Below, one piece after another: positions 48,389 to 58,554 of a stretch of DNA of 64,000 bases (position 1 is its first letter; each line of letters starts with the position of its first letter). Location: the NCBI RefSeq assembly GCF_014191875.1, contig NZ_JACHXD010000007.1, positions 186,001-250,000 on the forward strand, in the 5' to 3' direction. The translations under genes and the position numbers were made by a program. The notes under the pieces were generated by a model. That model did not search any database and had not been told where the DNA came from. It saw nothing but the letters and a program-made list of their open reading frames with translations. This stretch comes from Pseudoduganella violacea. Lineage in GTDB: Bacteria > Pseudomonadota > Gammaproteobacteria > Burkholderiales > Burkholderiaceae_D.

Positions 48389-48547
48389 GCAAGTCTCCGG
48401 AAATTATTGTGGCGCCCAGTGTAACCTTGTTTTTAGAGTTGTTCGTTACACATGCTTACTTTTGATACAGCGCCATGTCTAGCCTGGCAAAGCGGTGCTC
48501 TGTAATCTGAGTCCACGCTTTACAACGACAGCAAAAGGAGCCAAGCC

Positions 48548-49171
48548 ATGTACAAGAAGATCCCGACCAGCACCGCGCCACGCATTCATCCCCTGGTGGC
48601 CGGCGCAGCCATTTCCGTGACTTTGCTCAGTCTCGTTGGAACAGCGGCGATTGCCGGCTGGCTGCCGTCCTCGCGCGGCGAACCGTCGGCGCAGATGCAG
48701 CCGGCCATGGTGCAGCCCACCAGCGCGGTGAGCGGACAAGGTCCGGCCGCGCCATCCGCAGCGCCGGCAGCCAGCGCACCGGCTCCCGGTTTCATCCAGG
48801 TTTCGGCTCCGGTCCCGGCGAATGCCGCGCAGGTTCCAGCCCCACAGGCAGTAATCGCGCCGCAAGCGGCCCCGGTGCAGCAGGCGGCACCCGTGCAGCA
48901 CAAGCCGCGCGTGCAGCGCGTCAGCCACGAACAGCCGCGCAATGAAGCGCGCTATGAGGACGAGCGTCGTGCGCCGCGCGAGCCGCAGGTCAGCCAGCAG
49001 CAGCAAGGTCCGAATTATGTCGGCATCGGCGCCGGCGCGCTGATCGGCGGCCTGCTGGGCAACCAGGTGGGCAGCGGCAATGGCCGCAAGCTGGCCACCA
49101 TCGCGGGCGCCATCGGCGGCGGCTATATCGGCAACGAAATCCAGAACCGCCAGCAGAACCCGCAGCGCTAA
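48548..49171 (+). CDS. Glycine-zipper 2TM domain protein
   Basis: 207 residues: an N-terminal membrane anchor or signal helix (about 17-41), a long Ala/Pro/Gln-rich linker (about 45-150), and a C-terminal glycine zipper GIGAGALIGGLLGNQVGSGN then IAGAIGGGYIGNEIQ (about 158-195). It belongs to the Rickettsia 17-kDa-antigen-like 2TM family, often outer-membrane associated. Function unknown; possibly envelope integrity. Confidence 0.88.
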   Translation: MYKKIPTSTAPRIHPLVAGAAISVTLLSLVGTAAIAGWLPSSRGEPSAQMQPAMVQPTSAVSGQGPAAPSAAPAASAPAPGFIQVSAPVPANAAQVPAPQAVIAPQAAPVQQAAPVQHKPRVQRVSHEQPRNEARYEDERRAPREPQVSQQQQGPNYVGIGAGALIGGLLGNQVGSGNGRKLATIAGAIGGGYIGNEIQNRQQNPQR

Positions 49172-49192
49172 GCAATACGCTCCTGGCCTGCG

Positions 49193-49229
49193 AGCCGCCC
49201 GAACCGTTACCGGTTCCGGCGGCTTTTCT
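49193..49229 (+). terminator. Intrinsic terminator after the glycine-zipper gene
   Basis: AGCCGCC (49193-49199) and an inner GAACCG pair with CGGTTC and GGCGGCT (49218-49224), followed by TTTCTT. Confidence 0.78.
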
Positions 49230-49741
49230 TATTGCGGATAGGGACCGAGGTAATCGATCTTGCCGATATCGACGCCCTGGCTGCGCAGGATGCCGTAGGC
49301 GGTGACGAGGTGGAAGTAGAAGTTGGGCAGGCCGAAGCTGATCTGGTAATCCGCGCCGCCGAAAGTGGGCTGGATCGCTTCCCAGTTAAGCGTGATCTCT
49401 TTCGATTCGGCCTGGTCGACCAGCTCGCGGCCGACGCTTTCCAGATACGCCAGCGTGGCGTCGATGCGCTCCTGCAGCTGCTGGAAGGTCGCCTCGTTAT
49501 CCTCCATCGACGGCGCCTTCACGCCCGACAGGCGGGCCACCGACATCTTGGCCGTATCGCAGGCATGCTGCACCTGGGCCGACAACGGCATCATGTCAGC
49601 GGCCAGGCTGGCGTTGAACAGCACATCGGGAATCATGCCCTGCTCTTCCGCGAACGCCTCGCCCTTCTTCAGCAAGTCCGACAACACCTTCAAGCCGCGC
49701 ACGAAAGCGGGCACCGAAATCTGATACATCGACAGCGGCAT
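49229..49741 (-). CDS. DUF1993-family protein
   Basis: 170 residues beginning MPLSMYQISVPAFVRGLKVL and containing DVLFNASLAADMMPLSAQVQ and FGLPNFYFHLVTAYGILRSQ, which are the conserved blocks of DUF1993 (DinB-like four-helix fold). No known activity. It stands alone between the glycine-zipper gene and astE. Confidence 0.93.
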   Translation of the reverse strand: MPLSMYQISVPAFVRGLKVLSDLLKKGEAFAEEQGMIPDVLFNASLAADMMPLSAQVQHACDTAKMSVARLSGVKAPSMEDNEATFQQLQERIDATLAYLESVGRELVDQAESKEITLNWEAIQPTFGGADYQISFGLPNFYFHLVTAYGILRSQGVDIGKIDYLGPYPQ

Positions 49742-49832
49742 GGCATCTCCTTCTTCGAATGATTGAGAACCTTGCGAGTCTAGCGCAAGCGCCGCAATCG
49801 CGCTTGCCGCCGCTCAGGCGCAGGCGGCCGGA

Positions 49833-50864
49833 TCAGGAAACGCGCACCACCATCATGCCGGCGCGCAGGCCAATACGCACGTCGGGGTTGGGGAAGACCA
49901 CCAGCTCTTCGGCATGCTGCACGGTGTAGATCTTGTCGCCGTCGCGGGCGATTTCGGCGCCTTGCGGCAGGGCCGTGAAGTTTTGCGTTTCGCGGCCGAA
50001 GGCCATGGTGAAGCCGTCACTGAGCTTGATGATGTTCTGCGCGACCTTGAACACATGCGGTTGCGTCACGGCGGGACGTTGTCCTGCGCCGCGCAGCAGA
50101 TCGTCCAGCGCCTGCGAGGCGTGTACGAACTGGCTCAAGTCATTCTGGCCCAGGGTGCCGATGCGGCCCAGTTCCACCGTGGTGCCGGCGGCGCCGTGAT
50201 GCTCGGCGCTGTAGTAGCTGTAAGTCCCTGCGGAGGCGGGATTCATGATGATGGCTTCGATGCCGGCCTGACCCAGCCAGCCGATCAGGCCATGCCGGGC
50301 TTCATCGGCGATCAGGTCGGGCACGATGGCGAACATCGGATACACCGAGGGACGGATAGCCGTGTGCAGATCCAGATGCCAGCGCTGCGGCCCGGCATCC
50401 TGGAAGAAGGCGGTGGTGGCGGCGATCATGACGTCGGCGCGCGCCGCTTCGGCCGTGCCTTCCAGCGTGCCGCGTTCGGCGCGGAACATGCGGTTCAGGT
50501 CCGCGTCGATAAAGCGCTTGCCGGCGCGGATGGCGCCGATATTGCCGACGCAGATCATCAGATCCACGGCCAGCGCCTGCGGCTCGCGTGCCAGGGCGTC
50601 GAGCAGCCAGGCCACCACTTCGATCGGGCCGGTTTCGTCGCCATGCACGCCGACGGAAACCAGCACCGCCGGGCGGGTTGCGGCGGCAGAGTCGCCGCGC
50701 GGCTGGCGGATGGTCAGGATGCCGTCGGCCGGTTCGCTGACGCTGAAACCGGCACTGGTGAAACTGCGCGCGACGGCGCCAAAATCGGCCTCCGCCAGCG
50801 CGCGTACCGCATCCGGCAGCGCGGATGCGCCGCCGGTGCTTGCTGCATTTACTTCATTTGCCAT
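49833..50864 (-). CDS. astE: Succinylglutamate desuccinylase AstE
   Basis: Last step of the arginine succinyltransferase pathway: N-succinylglutamate to glutamate and succinate. 343 residues from ATG 50864. Zinc ligands lie in GVHGDETGPIEV (H and E) and HLDLHTAIRP (H). Ends the ast cluster, 13 bp after the glutamate dehydrogenase gene, and so is likely on the same transcript. The frame upstream of 50864 is only overlap with that gene. Confidence 0.95.
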   Translation of the reverse strand: MANEVNAASTGGASALPDAVRALAEADFGAVARSFTSAGFSVSEPADGILTIRQPRGDSAAATRPAVLVSVGVHGDETGPIEVVAWLLDALAREPQALAVDLMICVGNIGAIRAGKRFIDADLNRMFRAERGTLEGTAEAARADVMIAATTAFFQDAGPQRWHLDLHTAIRPSVYPMFAIVPDLIADEARHGLIGWLGQAGIEAIIMNPASAGTYSYYSAEHHGAAGTTVELGRIGTLGQNDLSQFVHASQALDDLLRGAGQRPAVTQPHVFKVAQNIIKLSDGFTMAFGRETQNFTALPQGAEIARDGDKIYTVQHAEELVVFPNPDVRIGLRAGMMVVRVS

Positions 50865-50877
50865 TACGTATGCTACC

Positions 50878-53800
50878 TTATGCTGCCTGTGCCAGAGTGC
50901 CGGTATTGGTCGCTTCGGACAGCGCCCATACGTCCAGCATCGCTTGTTCCAGATCGCTCGCCACCGCATAGCCGGACAGGCCCAGGGTGCAGGTCACGAC
51001 TTCCACCGCTTCGGCCGCGTCGTGGCCATTGGTGGCGCGCTGCAGCACCTGGGTCAGCAGACGTTGCTGGGTGCGGCGCAGGGCTTGCTGGGCGTAGCTG
51101 CGCAACTGCTCCTGCGATTTGCTCAGGGCCGGCAGTTTCAGGCCGCGTTCCAGCGTATCGATGCCGGCCTGGCTGCGCAGGGACATGCCCACTTGCAGGA
51201 AGGCTGGCAGGTCCATGCCCGCCGGACGTTTCACCGCCAGCGCGGCAAACACGAAGGCCGCCACGCCTTCGATGGCGTCGACTGCTTTCCAAGCTTGCGC
51301 GAATTCGGCGCGCAGCTCTGGGTGACCATCGGCATCAGACTCGGTCTGGCCGGCCACCAGCTGCTTGAGCAGGGCCGGTTCGGCGAACAGGCGGGTCAGC
51401 TCAGCCACGCCAGGACCGGAGCGCAATTGATCGCGCGGCACCGCCAGCACACCTTCGATCACGGCTTTCAGCATGCTGCGGGTGCGCGCATCGACCTTGA
51501 TCGACACGGCGCGCGGGACGTTCAGCGCATCGGCGTCCAGGGTGTCGAAGATCGGCGCCAGGTTCAGCGCCGACCATGCCTGGCCCCAGGCCAGGATCAC
51601 GTCGGACTCGCTGCCGCCATGCTGGGCCGCCAGGTCGCGCAGCATCAGCGGGCCGCAACGGTTCACCACTTCATTCGCCAGCACGGTGGCCAGAATGGCA
51701 TTGGCCAGCGGGTGGGCCAGCGCGGAGCGGGTTGCCACCAGCAGGTCGGGGAAGTAAGGCTTGAGCACCGGCTCGGCCCAGCTTTCCTCGGTCAGCGGCA
51801 GGGCCGACAGGATGCGCTTGTAGCGGTTCTTCACGTTGGCGATCACCACCGCCAGTTCCGGCGTGGTCAGGCCGCGGCCATCGGCTTTGCGGCGCGCCAG
51901 TTCGGCCACGCTCGGCAACTGTTCCAGCTCGCGCGACAGGGCGCCCTCTTCTTCCAGGCTGGCGATCAGGGCGGCATAGCCATCCTGCACCGCGCTCTCG
52001 CTCTGCGCTTGCGCTTCGCGCACCAGCAAACGGGTTTGCTGGGTGTTGTCGCGCAGGACCAGGCGCTCGATGTCGCCGGTCATATCGTTCAGCACGCGGT
52101 TGCGGTCTGCTTCGCTGAGCTGGCCGGCGTTCATTTCCACGTCCAGCCACATCTTCGCGTTTACCTCGTGGTCGGAGCAATCCACGCCGGCCGAGTTGTC
52201 GATCGCATCGGTGAAGATGCGGCCGCCCGCCAGCGCGAACTCGATGCGGCCGGACTGGGTCGCGCCCAGATTGCCGCCCTCGGCCACCACCTTGCAGCGC
52301 AGCTCACTGCCGTTGACGCGGATATTGTCGTTGGCGCGGTCCTTGACCTGGGCGTTGGTTTCAGCCGAGGACTTGATATAGGTGCCGATGCCGCCGTTGT
52401 AGAACAGGTCCACCGGCGCCAGCAGGATGCGGTGCATCAGCTCTTCCGGCGCCAGCGCAGTTTCCTCGATGTCGAGCGCGGCGCGCACCTGCGGCGACAG
52501 CTCGATGGAACGGGCGCTGCGCGGATACACGCCACCGCCCTGCGAGATCAGTTCCTTGTTGTAGTCCTCCCACGAGGAGCGCGGCAGGGCGAACATGCGC
52601 TGGCGCTCGGCGAAGGATTTGGCGGTATCCGGATTCGGATCGAGGAAGATGTGGCGGTGGTCGAAGGCCGCCAGCAGCTTGATCTGGTTCGACAGCAGCA
52701 CACCGTTGCCGAACACGTCGCCCGACATATCGCCCACGCCCACCACGGTGAACGGGGTGGTGTTCATATCGTGGCCCATCTCGTAGAAGTGGCGCTTGAC
52801 CGCTTCGAACGCGCCCTTGGCCGTGATGCCCATCTTCTTGTGGTCGTAGCCGTTCGAGCCGCCGGAGGCAAAGGCGTCGCCCAGCCAGAAGCCGCGCTTG
52901 ACGGCGATGCCGTTGGCGATGTCGGAGAAGGTCGCGGTGCCTTTGTCGGCGGCCACCACCAGGTAAGGATCGTTGCCGTCGTAGCAGACCGTGTCCTCAG
53001 GCGAGACGATCTTGCCCAGCACGCGGTTGTCGGTCACTTCCAGCAGGCTGGCGATGAACAGGCGGTAGACTGCTTCGCCCTCGGCCGCCACCACATCGCG
53101 CGTGGCGTCTTTCGGCATCTGCTTGCAGACGAAGCCGCCCTTGGCGCCCGCAGGCACGATCACGGCGTTCTTCACCATCTGCGCCTTCACCAGGCCCAGC
53201 ACCTCGGTGCGGTAATCCTCCATGCGGTCGGACCAGCGCAGGCCGCCGCGCGCCACAGGGCCGCCGCGCAGGTGCACGCCCTCGAAGCGGCGCGAGAACA
53301 CATAGATTTCGCGGAAGGGACGCGGTTCCGGCACCAGGGATAGATTGCTGGTGTCGAATTTGAAGATGATCTTGTCGCCCTGGTCGGCGTTCTGGAAGTA
53401 GTTGGTGCGCAGGGTCGCCAGAATCAGATCGATCAGCGCGGCCAGGATCACTTCCGTATCCGCATGGTTCAGCGCGGGCAGGCGGCCTTTGATGGCTTGC
53501 AGCGTGTCGCGCGCGGCATTGCGTTCGCCCTCGCCCAGCGCCGGATTGAAGCGCTGGCTGAAGGCGTCGACGATTTCCTTGATGATGGCGGGCTGGCGGC
53601 GCAGGCTCTCGGCGATGTAGCGCACGGAGAATTGCGTGCCGGCCTGGCGCCAGTAGCTCATATAGGCGCGCACCAGCTGCACCTGGCGGGTATTCAGGCC
53701 GCCTTCGATCACCAGGCCGTTCAGGCGGCCGTCTTCGGCTTCGTCATTGAGCAGGGCGCTGAACAGGTCCTGGGCCACGGGGGCGATGCCTTCGCGCGCC

Positions 53801-55605
53801 AGTTTGGCGGCGCTGTCGGCGTCCACGCCCAGGCTGGTGACGTAATAGCGTTTGCCGTCTTCGGTGCGGATCGAATGCGCCTGTTCGCGCTCGATCGAGA
53901 CGCCGGCGTTATGCAGGGCCGGCAGGATGGCCGACAGCGCAGGCACGCGGTCCACCGAATACAAGCGGATGGAAGTGGCCGGATTGGCTTCGGTCGCCAG
54001 CTCCACGCGCACGGCGATGCGGTCGCTGATGCCGTTGCGCAGAATGGTGCCCAGATCGTGGAAGGCCACGCTCGGCGAGGTGGCGCTGACGTAGTCGAGC
54101 GGCAGGGTCGAGCACATCTTGCGCAGGCTGTTGCGCAGCGGCTCGTCGAACACCGCGTCGGACAATTCGGAGAAGCTGTTGTGCCAGCCGTCCAGCACGG
54201 ACAGCAGCGGACGCTGGATATCGCTTTCCAGGTCGAGCGGATAGCGCGCGGCGTGGGCGATCAGGTAGACGCGGGCCAGCGGGCCGTCGGCCACCAGGGT
54301 CTGCGAGCTGACATGGCTGGCGCCCGAGCTTTGCTGCAGCGCCTTGGCCAGCGCCGACGCGACGCTGGCGCTATAGCGTTCGCGCGGCAGATACACCAGC
54401 ACGTTCAGGTGGCGCGCATACACGTCGCGGCGCGCGAAGACCTTGGTGCGCGGCTGCTTGTACAGCGACACCACGGAACCGCACACCTCGGCCAGCCATT
54501 GCGGCTCGGCTTCCAGCGCTTCGGTGCGCGGCAGCGATTCCAGGATCTCGACGAATTTCTCGGCGCGGAAACCTTCCTTGCGCACGCCGGCGATCTGCAG
54601 CACCTGGGCGATGCGGCCGCGCGCGAAAGGCAGGCGGGCCAGCGGGGTCAGGTTGGCGGCGCGGGTGAACAGGCCGACGAAGCAATGCTCGCCCAGGATG
54701 GCGCCGCTGGAATCGGTGTTGCGCACGCCGATGAAGTCCAGCTGCTGGTCGCGGTGCAGGGTGCCGCCCACGTCGGCCTTGACGATGGACAGGGTGTGCG
54801 GACGCTTGGACAGGGTGTCGAAGTCGCCCGGGATATTCGCCAGGCAGCCGCCGTACACGGGATGCGCCGTATCCTGCAGCACGCCGATGCGGCTTGGAAT
54901 ATCGCGTTCCAGTTCGCGCGCGCCCGGCTTGACCTGGTAGTAGGCATAGCCGTGCACTTCAAAACCTTCATTGCCGGCCCACTCCAGGAAGGCGGCCACT
55001 TCCTGGCCCTCCTCGCCGTGGGCGGCAGCGGCGGCGGCCACGCTGCTGAAGCGCTCCTTCATCGCCGCCAAGTCGCGCCGCACGATGGCCGCGTCCCGCG
55101 CCACCATCTCGATGCTTTGCACCAGCGCCTGCAGGGCGTCGCCCTGCAGTTCTTCGGCCAGCAGGCAAAGCACATAGGATTCCTGCTTGTCGCCGTCGGC
55201 GCCGACCTTGTTGACCACGCCGGCAGCGTCGCGGCCCACGCTCAGCACCGCGTTCAGGACGCCATTCACGGCCACGCGCTGCTTGCGCATCGCCATGACG
55301 ATGGAGTCCACCAGATAAGGCATATCGTCGTTCAGGATCAGCAGGGCCGTGGCATGGCCGCCACGGCCATCGGCGTAGCGCAGCTTGGCGATCTGGCAGC
55401 CGGTGCTGCTGCGGCGCGCGGCCTGGGTGAAACCTTCTACCAGCAAGGGAGCAAGACTATTGGGCGAGGTGTCCGCCAGATCTTCATCATCCAGCGCGCC
55501 CAGCCAGGCACTGATCAGGGCCGGGACTTGCCCGCCGTCGGCGGGCTTGCCCGCGTTGACCAGTTCCAGCGTCTGTTTTCTCAGCTCTTGCGGCATTTGT
55601 TTCAT
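50878..55605 (-). CDS. gdhB: NAD-specific glutamate dehydrogenase, large (GDH-180 type)
   Basis: Oxidises glutamate to 2-oxoglutarate and ammonium with NAD. 1575 residues, the giant Bac_GDH family: an N-terminal regulatory ACT-like region, then a catalytic core with GGLRWSDRMEDYRTEVLGLV (about 795-814), PAGAKGGFVCKQMP with the catalytic Lys, and GVGDMSGDVFGNG, then a C-terminal regulatory part. It sits between astB and astE, so arginine-derived glutamate can enter the TCA cycle. P. aeruginosa gdhB is arginine-induced, which fits. Confidence 0.95.
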   Translation of the reverse strand: MKQMPQELRKQTLELVNAGKPADGGQVPALISAWLGALDDEDLADTSPNSLAPLLVEGFTQAARRSSTGCQIAKLRYADGRGGHATALLILNDDMPYLVDSIVMAMRKQRVAVNGVLNAVLSVGRDAAGVVNKVGADGDKQESYVLCLLAEELQGDALQALVQSIEMVARDAAIVRRDLAAMKERFSSVAAAAAAHGEEGQEVAAFLEWAGNEGFEVHGYAYYQVKPGARELERDIPSRIGVLQDTAHPVYGGCLANIPGDFDTLSKRPHTLSIVKADVGGTLHRDQQLDFIGVRNTDSSGAILGEHCFVGLFTRAANLTPLARLPFARGRIAQVLQIAGVRKEGFRAEKFVEILESLPRTEALEAEPQWLAEVCGSVVSLYKQPRTKVFARRDVYARHLNVLVYLPRERYSASVASALAKALQQSSGASHVSSQTLVADGPLARVYLIAHAARYPLDLESDIQRPLLSVLDGWHNSFSELSDAVFDEPLRNSLRKMCSTLPLDYVSATSPSVAFHDLGTILRNGISDRIAVRVELATEANPATSIRLYSVDRVPALSAILPALHNAGVSIEREQAHSIRTEDGKRYYVTSLGVDADSAAKLAREGIAPVAQDLFSALLNDEAEDGRLNGLVIEGGLNTRQVQLVRAYMSYWRQAGTQFSVRYIAESLRRQPAIIKEIVDAFSQRFNPALGEGERNAARDTLQAIKGRLPALNHADTEVILAALIDLILATLRTNYFQNADQGDKIIFKFDTSNLSLVPEPRPFREIYVFSRRFEGVHLRGGPVARGGLRWSDRMEDYRTEVLGLVKAQMVKNAVIVPAGAKGGFVCKQMPKDATRDVVAAEGEAVYRLFIASLLEVTDNRVLGKIVSPEDTVCYDGNDPYLVVAADKGTATFSDIANGIAVKRGFWLGDAFASGGSNGYDHKKMGITAKGAFEAVKRHFYEMGHDMNTTPFTVVGVGDMSGDVFGNGVLLSNQIKLLAAFDHRHIFLDPNPDTAKSFAERQRMFALPRSSWEDYNKELISQGGGVYPRSARSIELSPQVRAALDIEETALAPEELMHRILLAPVDLFYNGGIGTYIKSSAETNAQVKDRANDNIRVNGSELRCKVVAEGGNLGATQSGRIEFALAGGRIFTDAIDNSAGVDCSDHEVNAKMWLDVEMNAGQLSEADRNRVLNDMTGDIERLVLRDNTQQTRLLVREAQAQSESAVQDGYAALIASLEEEGALSRELEQLPSVAELARRKADGRGLTTPELAVVIANVKNRYKRILSALPLTEESWAEPVLKPYFPDLLVATRSALAHPLANAILATVLANEVVNRCGPLMLRDLAAQHGGSESDVILAWGQAWSALNLAPIFDTLDADALNVPRAVSIKVDARTRSMLKAVIEGVLAVPRDQLRSGPGVAELTRLFAEPALLKQLVAGQTESDADGHPELRAEFAQAWKAVDAIEGVAAFVFAALAVKRPAGMDLPAFLQVGMSLRSQAGIDTLERGLKLPALSKSQEQLRSYAQQALRRTQQRLLTQVLQRATNGHDAAEAVEVVTCTLGLSGYAVASDLEQAMLDVWALSEATNTGTLAQAA

Positions 55606-55681
55606 CTTGCTTCTCCAATACGTTATGTGTATTTCGCCTGCTCGCCCCGGCTTGTGGCTGCGCGGCAGCGATGAATCAGGA

Positions 55682-55700
55682 GGCGGAAGGTCATTCCGCC
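55682..55700 (-). other. Intercistronic hairpin between astB and the glutamate dehydrogenase gene
   Basis: GGCGGAA-GGTCA-TTCCGCC, a 7-bp stem without a T run in the transcribed direction, so it is unlikely to stop transcription. It may slow degradation or mark a processing site in the 118-bp gap. Confidence 0.5.
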
Positions 55701-55723
55701 CTACTTTGGGATGCTATCTGAAA

Positions 55724-57070
55724 TTACAAATCAAAATCATACAGGCCTGGCAGGCCCAGGATCATGCTCAATTCCTCCAGTGCGGCGTGCACTTCCAGCG
55801 CCAGCGCCGGATCGGCCAGATCCTGCGGCTCCAGACGGTCGCGGTAATGCTTCTCGACCCAGGCCACCAGCGTATGGTACAGCGACTCGCTCATCACCAC
55901 ACCTTGGTGCATTGCAGCAGATTCTTCCTCGGTCAGCGCCACGCGCAAACGCAGGCAGGCAGGCCCGCCGCCATTGCGCATGCTCTGGCGCAGATCGAAG
56001 TGCACCAGCTCGTCGACCGGGCCGCCGCTGGCCACCAGGCCTTGCAGGTAGCGCGCCACGGCGGCGTTTTCCTGGCACTCGTGCGGCACCACCAGGGCCA
56101 TCTTGCCATCGGGCTTGGACAGCAGCTGGCTGTTGAACAGATAGCTGGCCACGGCGTCGGCCACCGACACCATGCCGGTATCGACGCGCAGCGCGTTCAG
56201 CTCAGCGCCGACGCCGGCCATGGCCTGGCGCAGTTGCGACAGCGCGCCCGCTTCGTCGGCAAAAGCCTGCTCGTGGTAGAACAGCACATTGCCGTTGCCG
56301 ACCGCGATCACGTCGTTGTGGAACACGCCCTGGTCGATCACATCCGGATTCTGCTGGATGAAGACGCTGCGTGGCGCCGCCAGGCCGTGCAGGCGGGCCA
56401 CGGCCTGCGACGCTTCCAGCGTGTGGCGGGCCGGATAACGCTTCGGCGCCGGAGCCGACGCATCGAACTCCGCGCGGCCGTAGACGAACATCTCCACGCC
56501 CTGGGCGCCATGGCTGGCGCACAGGCGGGTGTGGTTGGCCGCGCCCTCATCGCCGAAAGCGGGCGTGCCGGGCAAGGCGTCATGCACGGCAAAGCGGGTG
56601 CCGTCATTGAAGATGGCGCGCAGCGCGCGCGCCGACTGCACGTGCTCGAAAGCGCGGTGCAGCTTGTTATTCAGGTTCGCCGGCGTGAAATGCACGCGGC
56701 CATCGGCGGTATCGGCCGAGGGGCTGACGGTGGCGGCGTTGGCCGTCCACATCGGCGAGGCCGAGTAGGCGCAAGCCAGGATCACCGGCGATTCCTTATA
56801 GGCCTGCTGCAGCACGTCGGCATTGCTGCCGCTGAAACCCAGGCTGCGCAGCAGGCGGAAGTTGGGACGGTCCTGCGGCGGCAGCAAAGCCTGGGCGAAG
56901 CCGCGCGCCGCCAGGGCGCGCATTTTCTCCAAGCCTTGCAAGGCCGCCTGTTTCGGATTCGATGCGCTCTTCACGTTATTGAAGGACGCCACATTGCCAA
57001 AGGACAGGCCGGCGTAGTTGTGCGACGGGCCTACCAGGCCGTCAAAATTGAATTCGCGTGCGGAGCGCAT
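55724..57070 (-). CDS. astB: N-succinylarginine dihydrolase AstB
   Basis: Converts N-succinylarginine to N-succinylornithine, CO2 and two ammonia. 448 residues of the guanidino-modifying fold, with [18 protein letters not shown] at the N-terminus, HEQAFAD in the middle and the catalytic Cys in [12 protein letters not shown] (near residue 365-390). Starts 8 bp after astD. Confidence 0.97.
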   Translation of the reverse strand: MRSAREFNFDGLVGPSHNYAGLSFGNVASFNNVKSASNPKQAALQGLEKMRALAARGFAQALLPPQDRPNFRLLRSLGFSGSNADVLQQAYKESPVILACAYSASPMWTANAATVSPSADTADGRVHFTPANLNNKLHRAFEHVQSARALRAIFNDGTRFAVHDALPGTPAFGDEGAANHTRLCASHGAQGVEMFVYGRAEFDASAPAPKRYPARHTLEASQAVARLHGLAAPRSVFIQQNPDVIDQGVFHNDVIAVGNGNVLFYHEQAFADEAGALSQLRQAMAGVGAELNALRVDTGMVSVADAVASYLFNSQLLSKPDGKMALVVPHECQENAAVARYLQGLVASGGPVDELVHFDLRQSMRNGGGPACLRLRVALTEEESAAMHQGVVMSESLYHTLVAWVEKHYRDRLEPQDLADPALALEVHAALEELSMILGLPGLYDFDL

Positions 57071-57078
57071 GGTATTCC

Positions 57079-58554
57079 TTAGAAGTTCAGACCGGGGGAG
57101 AGCTTGGCGGGCATTTCCAGCGCGCCGTTCTCGATGGATGCAACCGGATAGGCGCAGTAGTCGGCCGCGTAATAGGCGCTCGGACGGTGATTGCCCGATT
57201 TGCCCACGCCACCGAACGGCGCGCTACTGGCCGCGCCCGTGGTCGGACGGTTCCAGTTGACGATGCCGGCGCGGGCGCGCTGCTGGAACTGCTTCCACAG
57301 CGACTCGTCGTTCGAGATCAGGGCGGCGGCCAGGCCGAAGCCGGTGTTATTGGCGGCGCGCACGGCGCTGTCGAAGTCCTTCACGCGCACGATCTGCAGC
57401 AGTGGGCCGAACCATTCCTCGTCCGGAATGCCCTGGGCATTGGTGACGTCGACGATGCCGGCCGAAACGAAGCCGGTGCCCGCTTTCAGCTGGCGCATTT
57501 CCAGCAGCAGCTTGCCGCCCTTGGCGACCATATCGTTCTGCGCCTGCACCAGGCGCTCGGCCACGGCGGCCGAGACCACCGGCCCCATGAAGGGCGCCGG
57601 CTCGGCGTTCGATTCGCCGACCACGATCTTGCCGGCCACTTCCACCAGGCGCTGGATGAAGGCGTCGGTTTCCGGCGTATCCTGCACGATCAAGCGGCGC
57701 GCGCAGGTGCAGCGCTGGCCGGCCGAAATGAAGGCGGAGGAAATCGCCATGAAGACGGCGGCGTCGATATTCTTCGCATCCCATACCACCAGCGGGTTGT
57801 TGCCGCCCATTTCCAGCGCCAGCAGCTTGCCTGGCTGGCCGCCGAACTGGCGGTGCAGAGCCGCGCCGGTCTGGCTGCTGCCGGTAAACAGCACGCCGTC
57901 CAGCAGCTCGTTCTGGCCCAGGGCGATGCCGGTATCGCGGCCACCGTTGACCAGATTCACCACGCCGGACGGCACGCCGGCTTTTTCCCACAGCTGCACG
58001 GTTTTCACGGCGGTGCGCGGCGCGTATTCGCTCGGCTTGAAGACCACCGTGTTACCGGCGATCAGGGCCGGCACGATATGACCATTGGGCAGGTGGCCGG
58101 GGAAGTTGTAAGGACCAAACACGCCGAACACGCCATGCGGACGGTGGCGCAGCACGGCTTCGCCATCGGCCACGGTGTTACGGGTTTCGCCAGTGCGCGC
58201 GCCATGGGACTGGATCGAGATATCGACCTTATTGGCCATGGTGGTGACTTCGGTGCGCGCTTCCCACAGCGGCTTGCCCACTTCCTCGGAGATCAGCAGC
58301 GCCAGCTCCTCGGCGTTTTCTTTCAGCAGGTCGCGGAAACGGATAACGACGGCGATGCGCTCTTCCAGCGGTTTCCAGGACCAGGCTTCAAAGGCGGCGT
58401 GCGCGGCGGCGCAAGCCTCGGCCACGTCCTGCGCGGTGGCTTCGCGGCTGGCCCAGGTCTGCTGGCCGTTGGCCGGATTGACGGTGACCAGCTCAGCGCC
58501 GCTGCCGGCCTTCCATTGGCCGTTGATGAAGTTGCTCAGTGCTTGTTCAGACAT
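57079..58554 (-). CDS. astD: N-succinylglutamate 5-semialdehyde dehydrogenase AstD
   Basis: NAD-dependent oxidation of succinylglutamate semialdehyde. 491 residues of the aldehyde dehydrogenase family: [12 protein letters not shown] (cofactor), [12 protein letters not shown] (general base Glu) and [14 protein letters not shown] (catalytic Cys). Its start overlaps the end of astA-beta by 8 bp. Confidence 0.97.
   Translation of the reverse strand: MSEQALSNFINGQWKAGSGAELVTVNPANGQQTWASREATAQDVAEACAAAHAAFEAWSWKPLEERIAVVIRFRDLLKENAEELALLISEEVGKPLWEARTEVTTMANKVDISIQSHGARTGETRNTVADGEAVLRHRPHGVFGVFGPYNFPGHLPNGHIVPALIAGNTVVFKPSEYAPRTAVKTVQLWEKAGVPSGVVNLVNGGRDTGIALGQNELLDGVLFTGSSQTGAALHRQFGGQPGKLLALEMGGNNPLVVWDAKNIDAAVFMAISSAFISAGQRCTCARRLIVQDTPETDAFIQRLVEVAGKIVVGESNAEPAPFMGPVVSAAVAERLVQAQNDMVAKGGKLLLEMRQLKAGTGFVSAGIVDVTNAQGIPDEEWFGPLLQIVRVKDFDSAVRAANNTGFGLAAALISNDESLWKQFQQRARAGIVNWNRPTTGAASSAPFGGVGKSGNHRPSAYYAADYCAYPVASIENGALEMPAKLSPGLNF

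Noticed and set aside
50326-53343. A 1005-codon open frame on the plus strand, and a 736-codon one at 53464-55674
   Set aside because: Both lie antisense to the glutamate dehydrogenase gene, whose motifs and length fit its family. The reverse frames are His/Gln/Arg-rich with no recognisable domain, as expected for shadows of high-GC coding DNA.
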